Positions 1-8,507 of a stretch of 64,000 nucleotides of DNA are shown in pieces. The position numbers were made by a program, and so were the translations under genes. The first letter of the stretch is position 1; every line of letters begins with the position of its first letter. The notes beneath the pieces were generated by a model, which was not told the origin of the DNA, did no database searches, and saw nothing but the letters and a program-made list of their open reading frames with translations. This DNA comes from Streptomyces antibioticus (GTDB lineage Bacteria; Actinomycetota; Actinomycetes; Streptomycetales; Streptomycetaceae): assembly GCF_002019855.1 (NCBI RefSeq), contig NZ_CM007717.1, positions 6,519,750 through 6,583,749 of the forward strand, given 5' to 3'.

Positions 1-650
1 AGCGCGTCCGCGATGCCGAGTTCGAAGACCTGGCTGCCCTTGAGCTGCTTGTTCTGGTTGAGGCTGTTCTCGATGATCACCGAGACGGCCTTGTCGGCGC
101 CGATCAGGTTCGGCAGGATCGTGCAGCCGCCCCAGCCGGGCACCAGACCGAGGAAGACCTCGGGCAGCGAGAACGCGGGCAGCGCCTTGGAGACGGTGCG
201 GTACGAGCAGTGCAGACCGACCTCGACACCGCCGCCCATCGCCGCGCCGTTGTAGTAGGCGAAGGTGGGCACGGCCAGCGCCGCGAGGCGCTTGAAGACC
301 TCGTGGCCGCCCTTGCCGATGGCCAGCGCGTCCTTGTGCTCCTTCAGCAGCTCGACACCCTTGAGGTCGGCGCCGACGGCGAAGATGAACGGCTTGCCGG
401 TGATGCCCGCGCCCACGATCTCGCCGGCCGCGGCCTCCGCCTCGACGCGGTCGATCGCGGCGTCGAGGTTGGCCAGGGACTGCGGGCCGAAGGTGGTCGG
501 CTTGGTGTGGTCGAAGCCGTTGTCGAGGGTGATCAGGGCGAAGCGCCCCGCCCCGAACGGCAGGTCCAGGTGGCGTACGTGCGCCTGGGTCACGACCTCG
601 TCGGGGAACAGCTCGGCCGCGCCCTTGAGCAGTTCGGTGGTGGTGCTCAC
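1..650 (-). CDS. fadB: Fatty oxidation complex alpha subunit (enoyl-CoA hydratase / 3-hydroxyacyl-CoA dehydrogenase), N-terminal part
   Basis: The gene runs off the left edge, so only the N-terminal ~216 residues are visible. They form the enoyl-CoA hydratase (crotonase) half of a FadB-type bifunctional enzyme, which hydrates trans-2-enoyl-CoA; the dehydrogenase half should lie outside the window. A Gly-rich crotonase oxyanion stretch reading GAAMGGGVEVGLHC is present. The GTG start overlaps the stop of the upstream thiolase gene by 4 bp (GTGA), so the two are translationally coupled as a beta-oxidation operon. The fadA-fadB order is the usual actinobacterial pair. Family-level assignment is firm; substrate chain length is not visible. 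Confidence 0.9.
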   Translation of the reverse strand, partial: MSTTTELLKGAAELFPDEVVTQAHVRHLDLPFGAGRFALITLDNGFDHTKPTTFGPQSLANLDAAIDRVEAEAAAGEIVGAGITGKPFIFAVGADLKGVELLKEHKDALAIGKGGHEVFKRLAALAVPTFAYYNGAAMGGGVEVGLHCSYRTVSKALPAFSLPEVFLGLVPGWGGCTILPNLIGADKAVSVIIENSLNQNKQLKGSQVFELGIADA

Positions 651-1864
651 TTGTCCCCCTCGAAGTGCGGGTTCTCCCAGATGACCGTGGCGCCCATGCC
701 GAAGCCGACGCACATGGTGGTCAGGCCGTAGCGGACCTGCGGCTGCTCCTCGAACTGCCGGGCGAGCTGCGTCATCAGACGCACGCCGGAGGAGGCCAGC
801 GGGTGACCGAAGGCGATGGCGCCGCCGTACTGGTTGACGCGCGCGTCGTCGTCAGCGATGCCGTAGTGGTCGAGGAAGGCCAGCACCTGGACGGCGAAGG
901 CCTCGTTGATCTCGAACAGACCGATGTCGGAGATCGACAGACCCGCCTGCGCGAGCGCCTTCTCCGTGGCCGGGATCGGGCCGTAGCCCATGACCTCCGG
1001 CTCCACGCCCGCGAAGGCGTAGGAGACCAGGCGCATCTTGACCGGCAGGCCGTTCTCGCGCGCGAAGTCCTCGGACGCGATCAGGGAGGCGGTCGCGCCG
1101 TCGTTCAGACCGGCCGCGTTGCCCGCGGTGACCCGGCCGTGGACCCGGAAGGGGGTCTTGAGGCCGGAGAGGTTCTCCAGGGTGGTGCCCGGGCGCATCG
1201 GCTCGTCGGCGGTGACCAGGCCCCAGCCCGTCTCACCGGCCTCCGGGTTGGTGCGGCGCACCGAGACCGGCACCAGGTCGGCCTGGATCTTGCCGTCGGC
1301 GTACGCCTTGGCGGCCTTCTCCTGGGAGCGCACCGCGTACTCGTCCGCGCGCAGCTTGGTGATCTGCGGGTAGCGGTCGTGCAGGTTCTCGGCGGTCATG
1401 CCCATGAACAGGGCGGACTCGTCGACCAGCTTCTCGCTGACGAAGCGCGGGTTGGGGTCCACGCCCTCGCCCATCGGGTGCCGGCCCATGTGCTCGACAC
1501 CGCCGGCCACGGCGACGTCGTACGCGCCGAAGGCCACGGAACCGGCGACCGCGGTGACGGCGGTCAGGGCGCCGGCGCACATGCGGTCGATGGAGTAGCC
1601 GGGCACGGAGGTCGGCAGACCGGCCAGGATGCCGGCGGTGCGGCCGAGGGTCAGGCCCTGGTCACCGATCTGCGTGGTCGCGGCGATGGCGACCTCGTCG
1701 ATCTTCTTGGGGTCGAGACCGGGGTTGCGGCGCAGCAGCTCCCGGATCGCCTTCACGACGAGGTCGTCGGCGCGGGTCTCGTGGTAGATGCCCTTCGGGC
1801 CCGCCTTGCCGAACGGGGTGCGGACGCCGTCGACGAAGACGACGTCCCTGACGGTACGAGGCAC
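647..1864 (-). CDS. fadA: Acetyl-CoA acyltransferase (thiolase)
   Basis: A 405-residue thiolase, normal length for the family, catalysing thiolytic cleavage of 3-ketoacyl-CoA in the cytoplasm. Visible catalytic elements are the nucleophilic Cys96 in RMCAGALTA, the GHPLASSG histidine loop near residue 360 and the second cysteine in TMCVGFGMG near residue 390. It starts at GTG, preceded by a clear GGAGGAG ribosome binding site. It is the first gene of the operon with fadB, and a perfect 18-bp palindrome lies 48 bp upstream, suggesting repression by a TetR/FadR-like regulator. A biosynthetic acetoacetyl-CoA thiolase is possible, but the fadB partner favours degradation. Confidence 0.93.
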   Translation of the reverse strand: MPRTVRDVVFVDGVRTPFGKAGPKGIYHETRADDLVVKAIRELLRRNPGLDPKKIDEVAIAATTQIGDQGLTLGRTAGILAGLPTSVPGYSIDRMCAGALTAVTAVAGSVAFGAYDVAVAGGVEHMGRHPMGEGVDPNPRFVSEKLVDESALFMGMTAENLHDRYPQITKLRADEYAVRSQEKAAKAYADGKIQADLVPVSVRRTNPEAGETGWGLVTADEPMRPGTTLENLSGLKTPFRVHGRVTAGNAAGLNDGATASLIASEDFARENGLPVKMRLVSYAFAGVEPEVMGYGPIPATEKALAQAGLSISDIGLFEINEAFAVQVLAFLDHYGIADDDARVNQYGGAIAFGHPLASSGVRLMTQLARQFEEQPQVRYGLTTMCVGFGMGATVIWENPHFEGDK

Positions 1865-1911
1865 GATGGCTCTCCTCCAGGGTGCGGGATGGCACTGCTG
1901 CGGCGCGCAGA

Positions 1912-1929
1912 GCTGAGCGCGCGCTCAGC
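1912..1929. promoter_or_regulatory. 18-bp perfect palindrome, probable operator of the fadA-fadB operon
   Basis: GCTGAGCGCGCGCTCAGC is identical to its reverse complement and sits 48 bp upstream of the fadA start. The inner TGAGCG...CGCTCA form is typical of TetR-family operators. The predicted transcription start, about 7 bp downstream of the -10 box at 1934-1939, falls inside the palindrome, so a bound repressor would block initiation. The cognate regulator is not in the window. Confidence 0.6.
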
Positions 1930-1933
1930 GCCC

Positions 1934-1962
1934 ATGCTACTTGTGGGTAACGTAGCTGCCCA
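1934..1962 (-). promoter_or_regulatory. Putative fadA-fadB promoter
   Basis: Reading the minus strand there is a TAGCAT -10 box (1934-1939) and a weak TGGGCA -35 box (1957-1962) with a 17-bp spacer, directly upstream of the operator-like palindrome. The -10 box matches the TAnnnT core. Start-site mapping is lacking. Confidence 0.35.
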
Positions 1963-1964
1963 GC

Positions 1965-2316
1965 CCCGGAGCCCCAAGCGGCGAAGGTCACACCACCGAC
2001 GTAACGCCGGACCGACGGGAGCGGGCACCCACCCAAGATCTTGGCGCGATCTCGACGGCCGTCCGCACAGGCGCACCGCCGCGCCGGACGCCCTGCCTCT
2101 GCCGTCCCGGCGCGACCGGCGGCTCGGCGCCAACCCTTCCGGCGAGCCCGCGCCCCGTTGTTTTCGCCGTACCCGATCCCGCGGGTCACGGGGCCGGGGG
2201 AGCCCAGGGGGCGCCGAGCCCGGTGAGGGTGGCGGGGTCCGACTCCTGGCAGGGCGGCCGCGTCGGCGCGGGTATGTCGCCGTGCCCGGTGCTGCCGTAC
2301 AGGCCCCCCGGGGCGG
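1965..2316. other. Intergenic region between fadA promoter and rnd stop
   Basis: No convincing coding sequence was found here. The one notable element is a 12-bp perfect palindrome CCAAGATCTTGG at 2033-2044. Overlapping reading frames in this stretch have shadow-type composition (Arg/Ala/Pro-rich) and no ribosome binding site. Confidence 0.4.
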
Positions 2317-3642
2317 TCAGTCGGTCAGGGCCGCTGCCAGTGCCGGGGCCACCTGGTCCACCTGCCAGGGGCGGGCGCCGAGGGTGGTGAGGGCCGTGGC
2401 GACCGAGTCGGGGTCGGCCGGCTGCGGTGGCTCCCAGCAGACGCGGCGGACGGCGTCCGGGGCGATCAGGTTCTCCTGGGGCATGTTCAGCTTCTCGGCC
2501 AGCTTGGAGACGGCCGTGCGGGCCGCGCTGAGCCGGGCGGCGGCCGCCGGGTCCTTGTCGGCCCAGGCCCGCGGCGGCGGCGGTCCCGCCACCGGCTGGC
2601 CCGGCTGCGGCAACTGGGCCTCGCTGAGCGACTTGGCCCGGTCGACCGCGGCCTGCCACTGTTCGAGCTGGCGGCGCCCCATCCGGTGGCCGTAGCCGTT
2701 CAGCGCGGACAGCGCGTGCACATTGGCCGGCAGGGAGAGCGCGGCCTCGACGATCGCCGCGTCGGACAGCACCTTGCCCGGGGACACGTCCCGCCGCTGG
2801 GCGATCCGGTCGCGGGTCTCCCACAGCTCCCGCACCACCCCGAGCTGCCGCCGACGGCGCACCTTGTGCATGCCGGACGTACGGCGCCAGGGGTCCTTGC
2901 GGGGCTCCGGCGGCGGGGCCGAGGCGATCGCGTCGAACTCCTGGTGGGCCCACTCCAGCTTGCCCTGCCGGTCCAGCTCCGCCTCCAGCGCGTCCCGCAG
3001 GTCGACGAGCAGCTCGACGTCCAGCGCGGCGTACCGCAGCCAGGGCTCGGGGAGGGGGCGGGTCGACCAGTCGACCGCGGAGTGTCCCTTCTCCAGGACG
3101 AAGCCGAGGACGCCCTCGACCATGGCGCCCAGACCGACCCGCGGGAACCCGGCCAGCCGTCCGGCCAGCTCGGTGTCGAACAGCCGCGTCGGCACCATGC
3201 CTATGCCGCGCAGACAGGGCAGGTCCTGGGTGGCCGCGTGCAGCACCCACTCGACGCCGGACAGGGCCTCGCCGAGCCCGGACAGGTCGGGACAGGCCAC
3301 GGGGTCGATGAGCGCGCTGCCGGCGCCCTCGCGCCGGAGCTGCACCAGATAGGCGCGCTGTCCGTAGCGGTAGCCGGAGGCCCGCTCGGCGTCCACGGCG
3401 ACGGGGCCGGAGCCGGCGGCGAACGCGGCGATCACCTCGGCGAGGGAGGCGGCGTCGGCGACGACGGGCGGAATGCCCTCGCGGGGTTCGAGCAGCGGAA
3501 CGGGTGCGGGGGCCGGCTCGGGCGCCGGCTCGGTCGTGCGCGCCCCGGAAACAGGAGAACCAGTGGATCCGCCGTCGTCCGGAGGGGCGCCTCCGGTGGT
3601 TCGCAGTGAACTGGCTGCTGCGGTTTCTTGGGCGTCGGTCAC
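2317..3642 (-). CDS. rnd: Ribonuclease D
   Basis: A 441-residue protein with a DEDD 3'-5' exonuclease domain (about 60-235) and an HRDC domain (about 265-345). Exo I residues D84 and E86 lie in AVDAERASGYRYGQ, and the later motifs are AATQDL, DTELAGRL and YAALDVELL. RNase D trims the 3' ends of stable RNAs such as tRNA precursors. The first ~55 residues are an Ala/Pro-rich extension common in actinobacterial copies. It starts at GTG with no Shine-Dalgarno; a TACCCT box lies 6 nt upstream, so a leaderless mRNA is likely. A terminator-like hairpin separates it from the regulator gene upstream. Confidence 0.92.
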   Translation of the reverse strand: MTDAQETAAASSLRTTGGAPPDDGGSTGSPVSGARTTEPAPEPAPAPVPLLEPREGIPPVVADAASLAEVIAAFAAGSGPVAVDAERASGYRYGQRAYLVQLRREGAGSALIDPVACPDLSGLGEALSGVEWVLHAATQDLPCLRGIGMVPTRLFDTELAGRLAGFPRVGLGAMVEGVLGFVLEKGHSAVDWSTRPLPEPWLRYAALDVELLVDLRDALEAELDRQGKLEWAHQEFDAIASAPPPEPRKDPWRRTSGMHKVRRRRQLGVVRELWETRDRIAQRRDVSPGKVLSDAAIVEAALSLPANVHALSALNGYGHRMGRRQLEQWQAAVDRAKSLSEAQLPQPGQPVAGPPPPRAWADKDPAAAARLSAARTAVSKLAEKLNMPQENLIAPDAVRRVCWEPPQPADPDSVATALTTLGARPWQVDQVAPALAAALTD

Positions 3643-3648
3643 CTGTCA

Positions 3649-3654
3649 AGGGTA
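3649..3654 (-). promoter_or_regulatory. -10 box for a probable leaderless rnd transcript
   Basis: TACCCT on the minus strand ends 6 nt before the GTG start of rnd, the spacing expected when transcription starts on the initiation codon. No Shine-Dalgarno is present and no clear -35 box is visible, because the upstream hairpin occupies that position. Confidence 0.4.
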
Positions 3655-3667
3655 TCTGTGTATCGAC

Positions 3668-3703
3668 GGCGCCCGCCGACGGAACGTTCCGCCGACGGGC
3701 GCC
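3668..3703 (-). terminator. 36-bp hairpin downstream of the LuxR-type regulator
   Basis: An inverted repeat with 18-nt arms and 16 Watson-Crick pairs. The two remaining positions are C/A mismatches in plus-strand RNA but become G-U pairs in minus-strand RNA. The stem is therefore continuous only in transcripts of the minus-strand regulator, whose stop codon is 60 nt upstream. There is no U tract, as is usual in Streptomyces terminators. Confidence 0.6.
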
Positions 3704-3763
3704 GCAGGGTCGTAAACCGGTCAACCAGGTCGGTGTGCCCGGTGGGCTCGGTGCTCGGTGGGC

Positions 3764-4426
3764 TCAGTGGATGATGCCGGTCCGCAGGGCGACCGCCACC
3801 ATCCCGGCACGGTCGCCCGTGCCGAGCTTGCGGGCGATGCGGGCCAGGTGGCTCTTGACGGTCAGCGCGGACAGGCCCATCGAGACGCCGATGGCCTTGT
3901 TGGACTGGCCCTCGGCGACCAGGCGCAGGACCTCGACCTCGCGGCCGGACAGCTCGCGGTAGCCGCCCGGGTGGCTCGGGGCACCCGGGGGGCGGCGGTG
4001 GAGGCGGGCCGCGGCCGCGCCGATGGGGGCGGCACCGGGCCGGCTGGGGAGGCCGACGTTGGTGCGGGTGCCGGTGACGACGTAGCCCTTCACCCCGCCC
4101 GCGAGGGCGTTGCGGACGGCGCCGATGTCGTCGGCGGCGGAGAGGGCCAGCCCGTTGGGCCAGCCCGCGGCGCGGGTCTCGGACAGGAGGGTGAGGCCCG
4201 AACCGTCGGGCAGGTGGACGTCGGCGACGCAGATGTCGCGGGGGTTGCCGATGCGGGGACGAGCCTCCGCGACGGACGAGGCCTCGATGACATCGCGCAC
4301 ACCGAGCGCCCAGAGATGACGGGTGACGGTGGATCGGACACGCGGGTCGGCCACGACCACCATCGCGGTGGGCTTGTTCGGGCGGTAGGCGACCAGGCTT
4401 GCGGGCTGCTCGAGGAGAACGGACAC
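3764..4426 (-). CDS. Response regulator, NarL/FixJ type with LuxR HTH
   Basis: A 220-residue protein with an N-terminal receiver-like domain (about 20-125) and a LuxR-type helix-turn-helix (about 155-215, containing SGREVEVLRLVAEGQSNKAI). The phospho-acceptor would be D69 in VADVHLPDGSG. Only one acidic residue (D27) is seen where canonical receivers have an acidic pair, so phosphorylation may be weak or absent. No sensor kinase is adjacent, so it is an orphan regulator. The GTG start has a strong AGGAGG site 6 nt upstream. It sits between DUF3000-hemE and rnd, as I recall for S. coelicolor. Targets cannot be deduced. Confidence 0.85.
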   Translation of the reverse strand: MSVLLEQPASLVAYRPNKPTAMVVVADPRVRSTVTRHLWALGVRDVIEASSVAEARPRIGNPRDICVADVHLPDGSGLTLLSETRAAGWPNGLALSAADDIGAVRNALAGGVKGYVVTGTRTNVGLPSRPGAAPIGAAAARLHRRPPGAPSHPGGYRELSGREVEVLRLVAEGQSNKAIGVSMGLSALTVKSHLARIARKLGTGDRAGMVAVALRTGIIH

Positions 4427-4723
4427 CAGGCCTCCTGGGTGGGGGACGGGCCGGCTCGTGGGGGGCTTGTGGGGAGGAAGCCGGGACGAACCGTGCTTTC
4501 AAGGTCACAGTCGTCTTCGGCAGCGAACCCGGCGTCCTTTAGAAAATGATCACGATCTAGTGAGTAACAATCCGTGCAATTCGGACACGCGATCGATCAT
4601 CCGAAGATCGAATCGGTTTGTCTGAGTGCATTACGGGATCGAAAGTGGCCGTATCGACAAAGAGATCGCCCATCGGGGCGGCCGAACGGGTGGGCGGCCC
4701 CACCCGAAACCCGAACGTGCCCC
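4427..4723. other. Intergenic region upstream of the orphan regulator
   Basis: About 300 bp with a relatively AT-rich core (4540-4660) that probably carries the promoter of the minus-strand regulator. The segment contains several GATC repeats, including TGATCACGATC near 4543. No unambiguous -35/-10 pair and no credible small gene were seen. Confidence 0.35.
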
Positions 4724-5410
4724 TCAGCGCGACTGCGGACCCCGCCGCTGCGGCAGCGTGACCACCGACGCGTCCCCGGGACCGGCCGGCGGCAGCCCCG
4801 CCACCTGCGCCAGCAGATCGCACCAGGACGCCAGATGCGCCCCCGTGTCCGGCACCCCGCCCAGCCCCTCGCGGGGCGTCCAGGAGGCCCGGATCTCGAT
4901 CTGCGAGGCTGCCGGCCGCTCGGCCAGCCCGCCGAAGTAGTGCGAACTGGCCCGGGTGACCGTGCCGCTCGGCTCGCCGTACGTCAGCCCGCGCGCCTGG
5001 AGCGCACCGGTCAGCCAGGACCAGCACACCTCCGGCAGCAGCGGGTCCGCCGCCATCTCCGGCTCCAGCTCGGCCCGGACCAGAGTCACCAGGCGGAACG
5101 TTCCGCGCCAGGCGTCGTGCCCGTCCGGATCGTGCAGCAGCACCAGCCTGCCGTCGGCCAGATCCTGGTCGCCGTCCACCACCGCCGCCTCCAGCGCGTA
5201 CGCGAACGGGGCGAGCTTCTTCGGGGCCGGCGTCGGATCGATCTCGATCTGCGGCCGCAGCCGCGCCGCCCGCAGCGCGTCGACCGCCGCCCGGAAGGGC
5301 AGCGGCAGCGACCTGCTCCCGTCCCGGTCCGCTCCGTTCGCCCCGTTCCCCCCGTTCGCCTCGTCCATCCCGCCAGCGCCGTCCGACAGTCGTCCCTGAG
5401 CCGCAGCCAT
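4724..5410 (-). CDS. DUF3000 family protein
   Basis: A 228-residue soluble protein without signal peptide or membrane segment. It matches the actinobacterial DUF3000 family by its core (LPFRAAVDALRAARLRPQIE and the tryptophan-rich VCWSWLTGAL segment). Its function is unknown. It lies divergently next to hemE, an arrangement I recall as conserved in Streptomyces, which hints at a link with haem or growth physiology but proves nothing. The ATG at 5410 was chosen because the coding pattern begins there; the first 35 residues are Gly/Asn-rich low complexity. Confidence 0.8.
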   Translation of the reverse strand: MAAAQGRLSDGAGGMDEANGGNGANGADRDGSRSLPLPFRAAVDALRAARLRPQIEIDPTPAPKKLAPFAYALEAAVVDGDQDLADGRLVLLHDPDGHDAWRGTFRLVTLVRAELEPEMAADPLLPEVCWSWLTGALQARGLTYGEPSGTVTRASSHYFGGLAERPAASQIEIRASWTPREGLGGVPDTGAHLASWCDLLAQVAGLPPAGPGDASVVTLPQRRGPQSR

Positions 5411-5563
5411 GCGGGGAAGATTAAGGGGAACCGGGGCCTCGCGCAGGGCAAGACACCCGCGCGGCCACCTCGGACGGCTGCGCGCTGGGCGAACACGCGC
5501 ACGGGCCCCGGGCGGTCCGGGGCCCGGCCGGACGGCCCCCGACGGCGTGGGAGACTTGCCGGC

Positions 5564-6631
5564 GTGAGCGCGAACGAGAGCCCCGCGGGCCGGCAGCCGA
5601 CAGCGACCTACGACAGTGCCTTCCTCAAGGCGTGCAGGCGCGAGCCCGTGCCGCACACGCCCGTCTGGTTCATGCGGCAGGCCGGGCGCTCCCTGCCGGA
5701 GTACCGCAAGGTCCGCGAGGGCGTGGCGATGCTCGACTCCTGCATGCGGCCCGACCTGGTCACCGAGATCACCCTCCAGCCGGTCCGCCGGCACGGCGTG
5801 GACGCGGCGATCTACTTCAGCGACATCGTCGTCCCGCTCAAGGCCATCGGCATCGACCTCGACATCAAGCCCGGCGTCGGACCGGTCGTCGAGCAGCCCG
5901 TCCGCACCCGCGCCGACCTGGCCCGGCTGCGCGACCTCACCCCCGAGGACGTCGCGTACGTCACCGAGGCCATCGGCATGCTCACCGACGAACTCGGCGC
6001 CACCCCGCTGATCGGCTTCGCCGGCGCGCCTTTCACCCTCGCGAGCTACCTCGTCGAGGGCGGCCCGTCCCGCACGTACGAGAACGCCAAGGCGATGATG
6101 TACGGCGACCCGCAGCTCTGGGCCGACCTGCTCGACCGCCTCGCCGACATCACCGCGGCCTTCCTGAAGGTGCAGATCGAGGCGGGCGCGAGCGCCGTCC
6201 AGCTCTTCGACTCCTGGGCCGGTGCCCTCGCCCCGGTGGACTACCGCCGCTCGGTGCTGCCCGCCTCCGCGAAGGTCTTCGACGCCGTCGCGGACTACGG
6301 CGTCCCGCGCATCCACTTCGGTGTCGGCACCGGTGAGCTGCTCGGCCTGCTGGGCGAGGCCGGCGCGGACGTCGTCGGCGTCGACTGGCGCGTCCCGCTC
6401 GACGAGGCCGCCCGCCGGGTCGGCCCCGGCAAGGCGCTCCAGGGCAACCTCGACCCGACCGTCCTGTTCGCCGGCACCGAGGCCGTCGAGACCAAGGCCC
6501 GCGAGGTCCTGGAGTCGGCCGCCGGGCTGGAGGGCCACGTCTTCAACCTCGGCCACGGCGTGATGCCGTCCACCGACCCGGACGCGCTGACCCGCCTCGT
6601 GGAGTACGTCCACACGCAGACCGCCCGGTAG
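5564..6631 (+). CDS. hemE: Uroporphyrinogen decarboxylase
   Basis: A 355-residue enzyme converting uroporphyrinogen III to coproporphyrinogen III in the cytoplasm. The family signature TPVWFMRQAGRSLPEYRKVR (residues 32-51) carries the substrate-binding arginines, and the YFSDIVVPL segment carries the essential aspartate. The length is normal. The GTG start gives MSANESPAGR. The later haem genes hemY and hemQ are ~9.4 kb downstream, separated by the conflict-type cassette and other genes. A hairpin starting at its stop codon probably terminates it. Confidence 0.95.
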   Translation: MSANESPAGRQPTATYDSAFLKACRREPVPHTPVWFMRQAGRSLPEYRKVREGVAMLDSCMRPDLVTEITLQPVRRHGVDAAIYFSDIVVPLKAIGIDLDIKPGVGPVVEQPVRTRADLARLRDLTPEDVAYVTEAIGMLTDELGATPLIGFAGAPFTLASYLVEGGPSRTYENAKAMMYGDPQLWADLLDRLADITAAFLKVQIEAGASAVQLFDSWAGALAPVDYRRSVLPASAKVFDAVADYGVPRIHFGVGTGELLGLLGEAGADVVGVDWRVPLDEAARRVGPGKALQGNLDPTVLFAGTEAVETKAREVLESAAGLEGHVFNLGHGVMPSTDPDALTRLVEYVHTQTAR

Positions 6632-6666
6632 AACGGCGGAACGGCGGCCCCCGTTCCGTCCGTTCG
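6631..6666 (+). terminator. Hairpin immediately after hemE
   Basis: Imperfect inverted repeat (GAACGGCGGAACGG facing CCGTTCCGTCCGTTC with one bulge) that begins at the last base of the hemE stop codon. It separates hemE from the downstream cassette, implying that the cassette has its own promoter. Confidence 0.55.
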
Positions 6667-6725
6667 GCTGACGTGAGCGGCCCCCCGGCCCGATAATCGT
6701 CGGCGACGGCGAAACGGGGGGCGCG

Positions 6726-8507
6726 GTGGCGGGGGACGTGGAGGGGGCGCTTCCCCGACGGGTCCAGATCCAGGGCCGCGACGGCGTGCCGGCCGGTTCC
6801 GGCGTCCTGATCACCCCTTCCTACGTCCTGACCTGCGCCCATGTCGTGAGCGGCGCGCTGGGCCTCGACCCGCACAGCGACGACGGCCCCCGCGCCTCGG
6901 TGCGCGTGACGCTGCTCGGCACGCCGGACGAGCCTCCCGAGGAGACCACGGCCGAGGTGCTCCCCGGCTGCTGGCTGCCCCTGCGCGACTCCTCCGGCGA
7001 CGCCGCGCTGCTCGCCCTGAACCGGACCGCGCCGCCACCCTCCCCGTTCCGGGCCGGTGTGGCCGAGGCCGGTCAGCAGGTCCGGCTCCTCACCCCCGAC
7101 GGGGAGCTTCGGGCCGCCGTCCGCGAGGCGCCCGCACCGGACACCCCGGACGGCTGGGGACGGCTCGACTTCGACGTGGAGTCACCGCGGCCGGGCTTCA
7201 GCGGCAGCGCGGTGATCAACGCCGAGGGCGCCGTGGTCGGCATCGTGACCGCCCTCCAGCACCCTCCGGACGGGCGGCACGGCCGGTTCCTGCCGCTCTC
7301 GGCGGCCCTGGACCGCATCCCCGGCCTGGCCCCGGCCGACGGCCTCGCCCTGCGGGAGCACGGCGAACTGGTGGAGTCCCTGGTGGCGGTGCCCGTGGTG
7401 CGGGACCCGTTGCTGTTCCCCCTGCTGGTGGACGAGCTGCGGACGGGCCTGCCGCCCGGGACCGACCTGGGGCCGGACGGGGTCGTGTCCACCCGGGGCA
7501 GGGCGATGCACCTGGTGCGGCAGCTCGGGCGGGACGCACGCAGCCTGCGCCTCCTGGTCGACGTACTGCGGGTGTACGACCCCGGCAGCGCGGAACTGGA
7601 GGCGTTCGCGGCGCTGGTGGACAAACTCTCGGCGCCCTCGCTGCTGCCGGTCGGCGCGGTGGGGGACCAGGGGACCTGGGAGCGTACGGTCGAGCGGCGG
7701 CGGGGGAGGAAACGGCGGCCCTTCGTCATCCGTTCTGCGGTCGAGCCGCCCGTTCTCGCCTTCGACGTGGGCCCGGCCTGGGAGGAGACGGCCTACCACC
7801 TCACGTGCCGGGTCACGAGGCCGGACGGCAGCACCTACACGCTCTGGTCGGACCGGTCCGTGCCCCGCGAGGACTTGCAATGGGTGGTCCGAGACGTCGT
7901 ACGCCGGTTCGAGGCGCAGGAGCCGGGGCCTGCCCCGCTGATCGAGTTCGTGCTGCCGTACTCCCTGCTGACTCTGCCCGTGGACCTCTTCCTCGTCGCG
8001 ACGGACCCCGTACCGTCGGCGCTCGGCTGGGGCTACCCGGTCGTCGTGCGCCCCGCCGAACTGACGGGTCTGTACAGCGGACGTAGGCGCTGGCACCGGC
8101 GGTGGGACCGGCTCAAGGACACACCTCCCGCGGCACGCGAGCCGCGCTGGGTGGAGGGAGCCGGGGGCCGGGCCCTGATCCTCGACGCCACCGAACTGAC
8201 GTTTCCGCCCGCCGCGGACGAGGTCGCCACGGACCAGGTCGCCTTCGCCCTGCTCCAGGGCGTCCCGGTGTTCATCTGGACGCCGGACCCGCGGCCCGCG
8301 ACCCAGGCCGCCCTCATGGAGCTGGCGCGCACCGTCCCCCTGGAGCAGATCCCGGACGCCGTCCGGTCCTGGCGGGCACGGCAGGCAGTCGAGTACAGCG
8401 CCGGTGGCCCTGCCCGCGTGACCCTTGTCTACGCCGACCCTGAACGGCCGCTGCCGGTGGAGCTGTCGGAGCTGCTGGACGCCCCCGGCGACGGCGGTGC
8501 CCCGTGA
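6726..8507 (+). CDS. Trypsin-like peptidase with effector-associated and VMAP-C domains
   Basis: A 593-residue cytoplasmic protein without signal peptide. Residues ~1-190 are a trypsin-like serine protease with H39 (TCAHVV), D92 (SSGDAALL) and S159 (PGFSGSAV). Residues ~205-310 resemble the effector-associated domain EAD2. Residues ~340-580 resemble VMAP-C, including IEFVLPYSLLTLPVDLF and a tryptophan-rich middle. Such architectures are known as the effector/transducer arm of ternary vWA-MoxR-VMAP conflict systems, in which a protease is activated by NTPase sensing. GTG start with a GGGGGG-type site. The next gene overlaps its stop, so all three genes of the cassette are probably co-transcribed. 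Function is inferred. Confidence 0.8.
   Translation: MAGDVEGALPRRVQIQGRDGVPAGSGVLITPSYVLTCAHVVSGALGLDPHSDDGPRASVRVTLLGTPDEPPEETTAEVLPGCWLPLRDSSGDAALLALNRTAPPPSPFRAGVAEAGQQVRLLTPDGELRAAVREAPAPDTPDGWGRLDFDVESPRPGFSGSAVINAEGAVVGIVTALQHPPDGRHGRFLPLSAALDRIPGLAPADGLALREHGELVESLVAVPVVRDPLLFPLLVDELRTGLPPGTDLGPDGVVSTRGRAMHLVRQLGRDARSLRLLVDVLRVYDPGSAELEAFAALVDKLSAPSLLPVGAVGDQGTWERTVERRRGRKRRPFVIRSAVEPPVLAFDVGPAWEETAYHLTCRVTRPDGSTYTLWSDRSVPREDLQWVVRDVVRRFEAQEPGPAPLIEFVLPYSLLTLPVDLFLVATDPVPSALGWGYPVVVRPAELTGLYSGRRRWHRRWDRLKDTPPAAREPRWVEGAGGRALILDATELTFPPAADEVATDQVAFALLQGVPVFIWTPDPRPATQAALMELARTVPLEQIPDAVRSWRARQAVEYSAGGPARVTLVYADPERPLPVELSELLDAPGDGGAP

Noticed and set aside
665..2695. Long plus-strand frame opposite fadA and rnd
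   Set aside because: It is antisense to two recognisable genes on the minus strand, and its product is a repetitive Arg/Gly/Val/Asp-rich sequence with no domain; typical GC-rich shadow frame.
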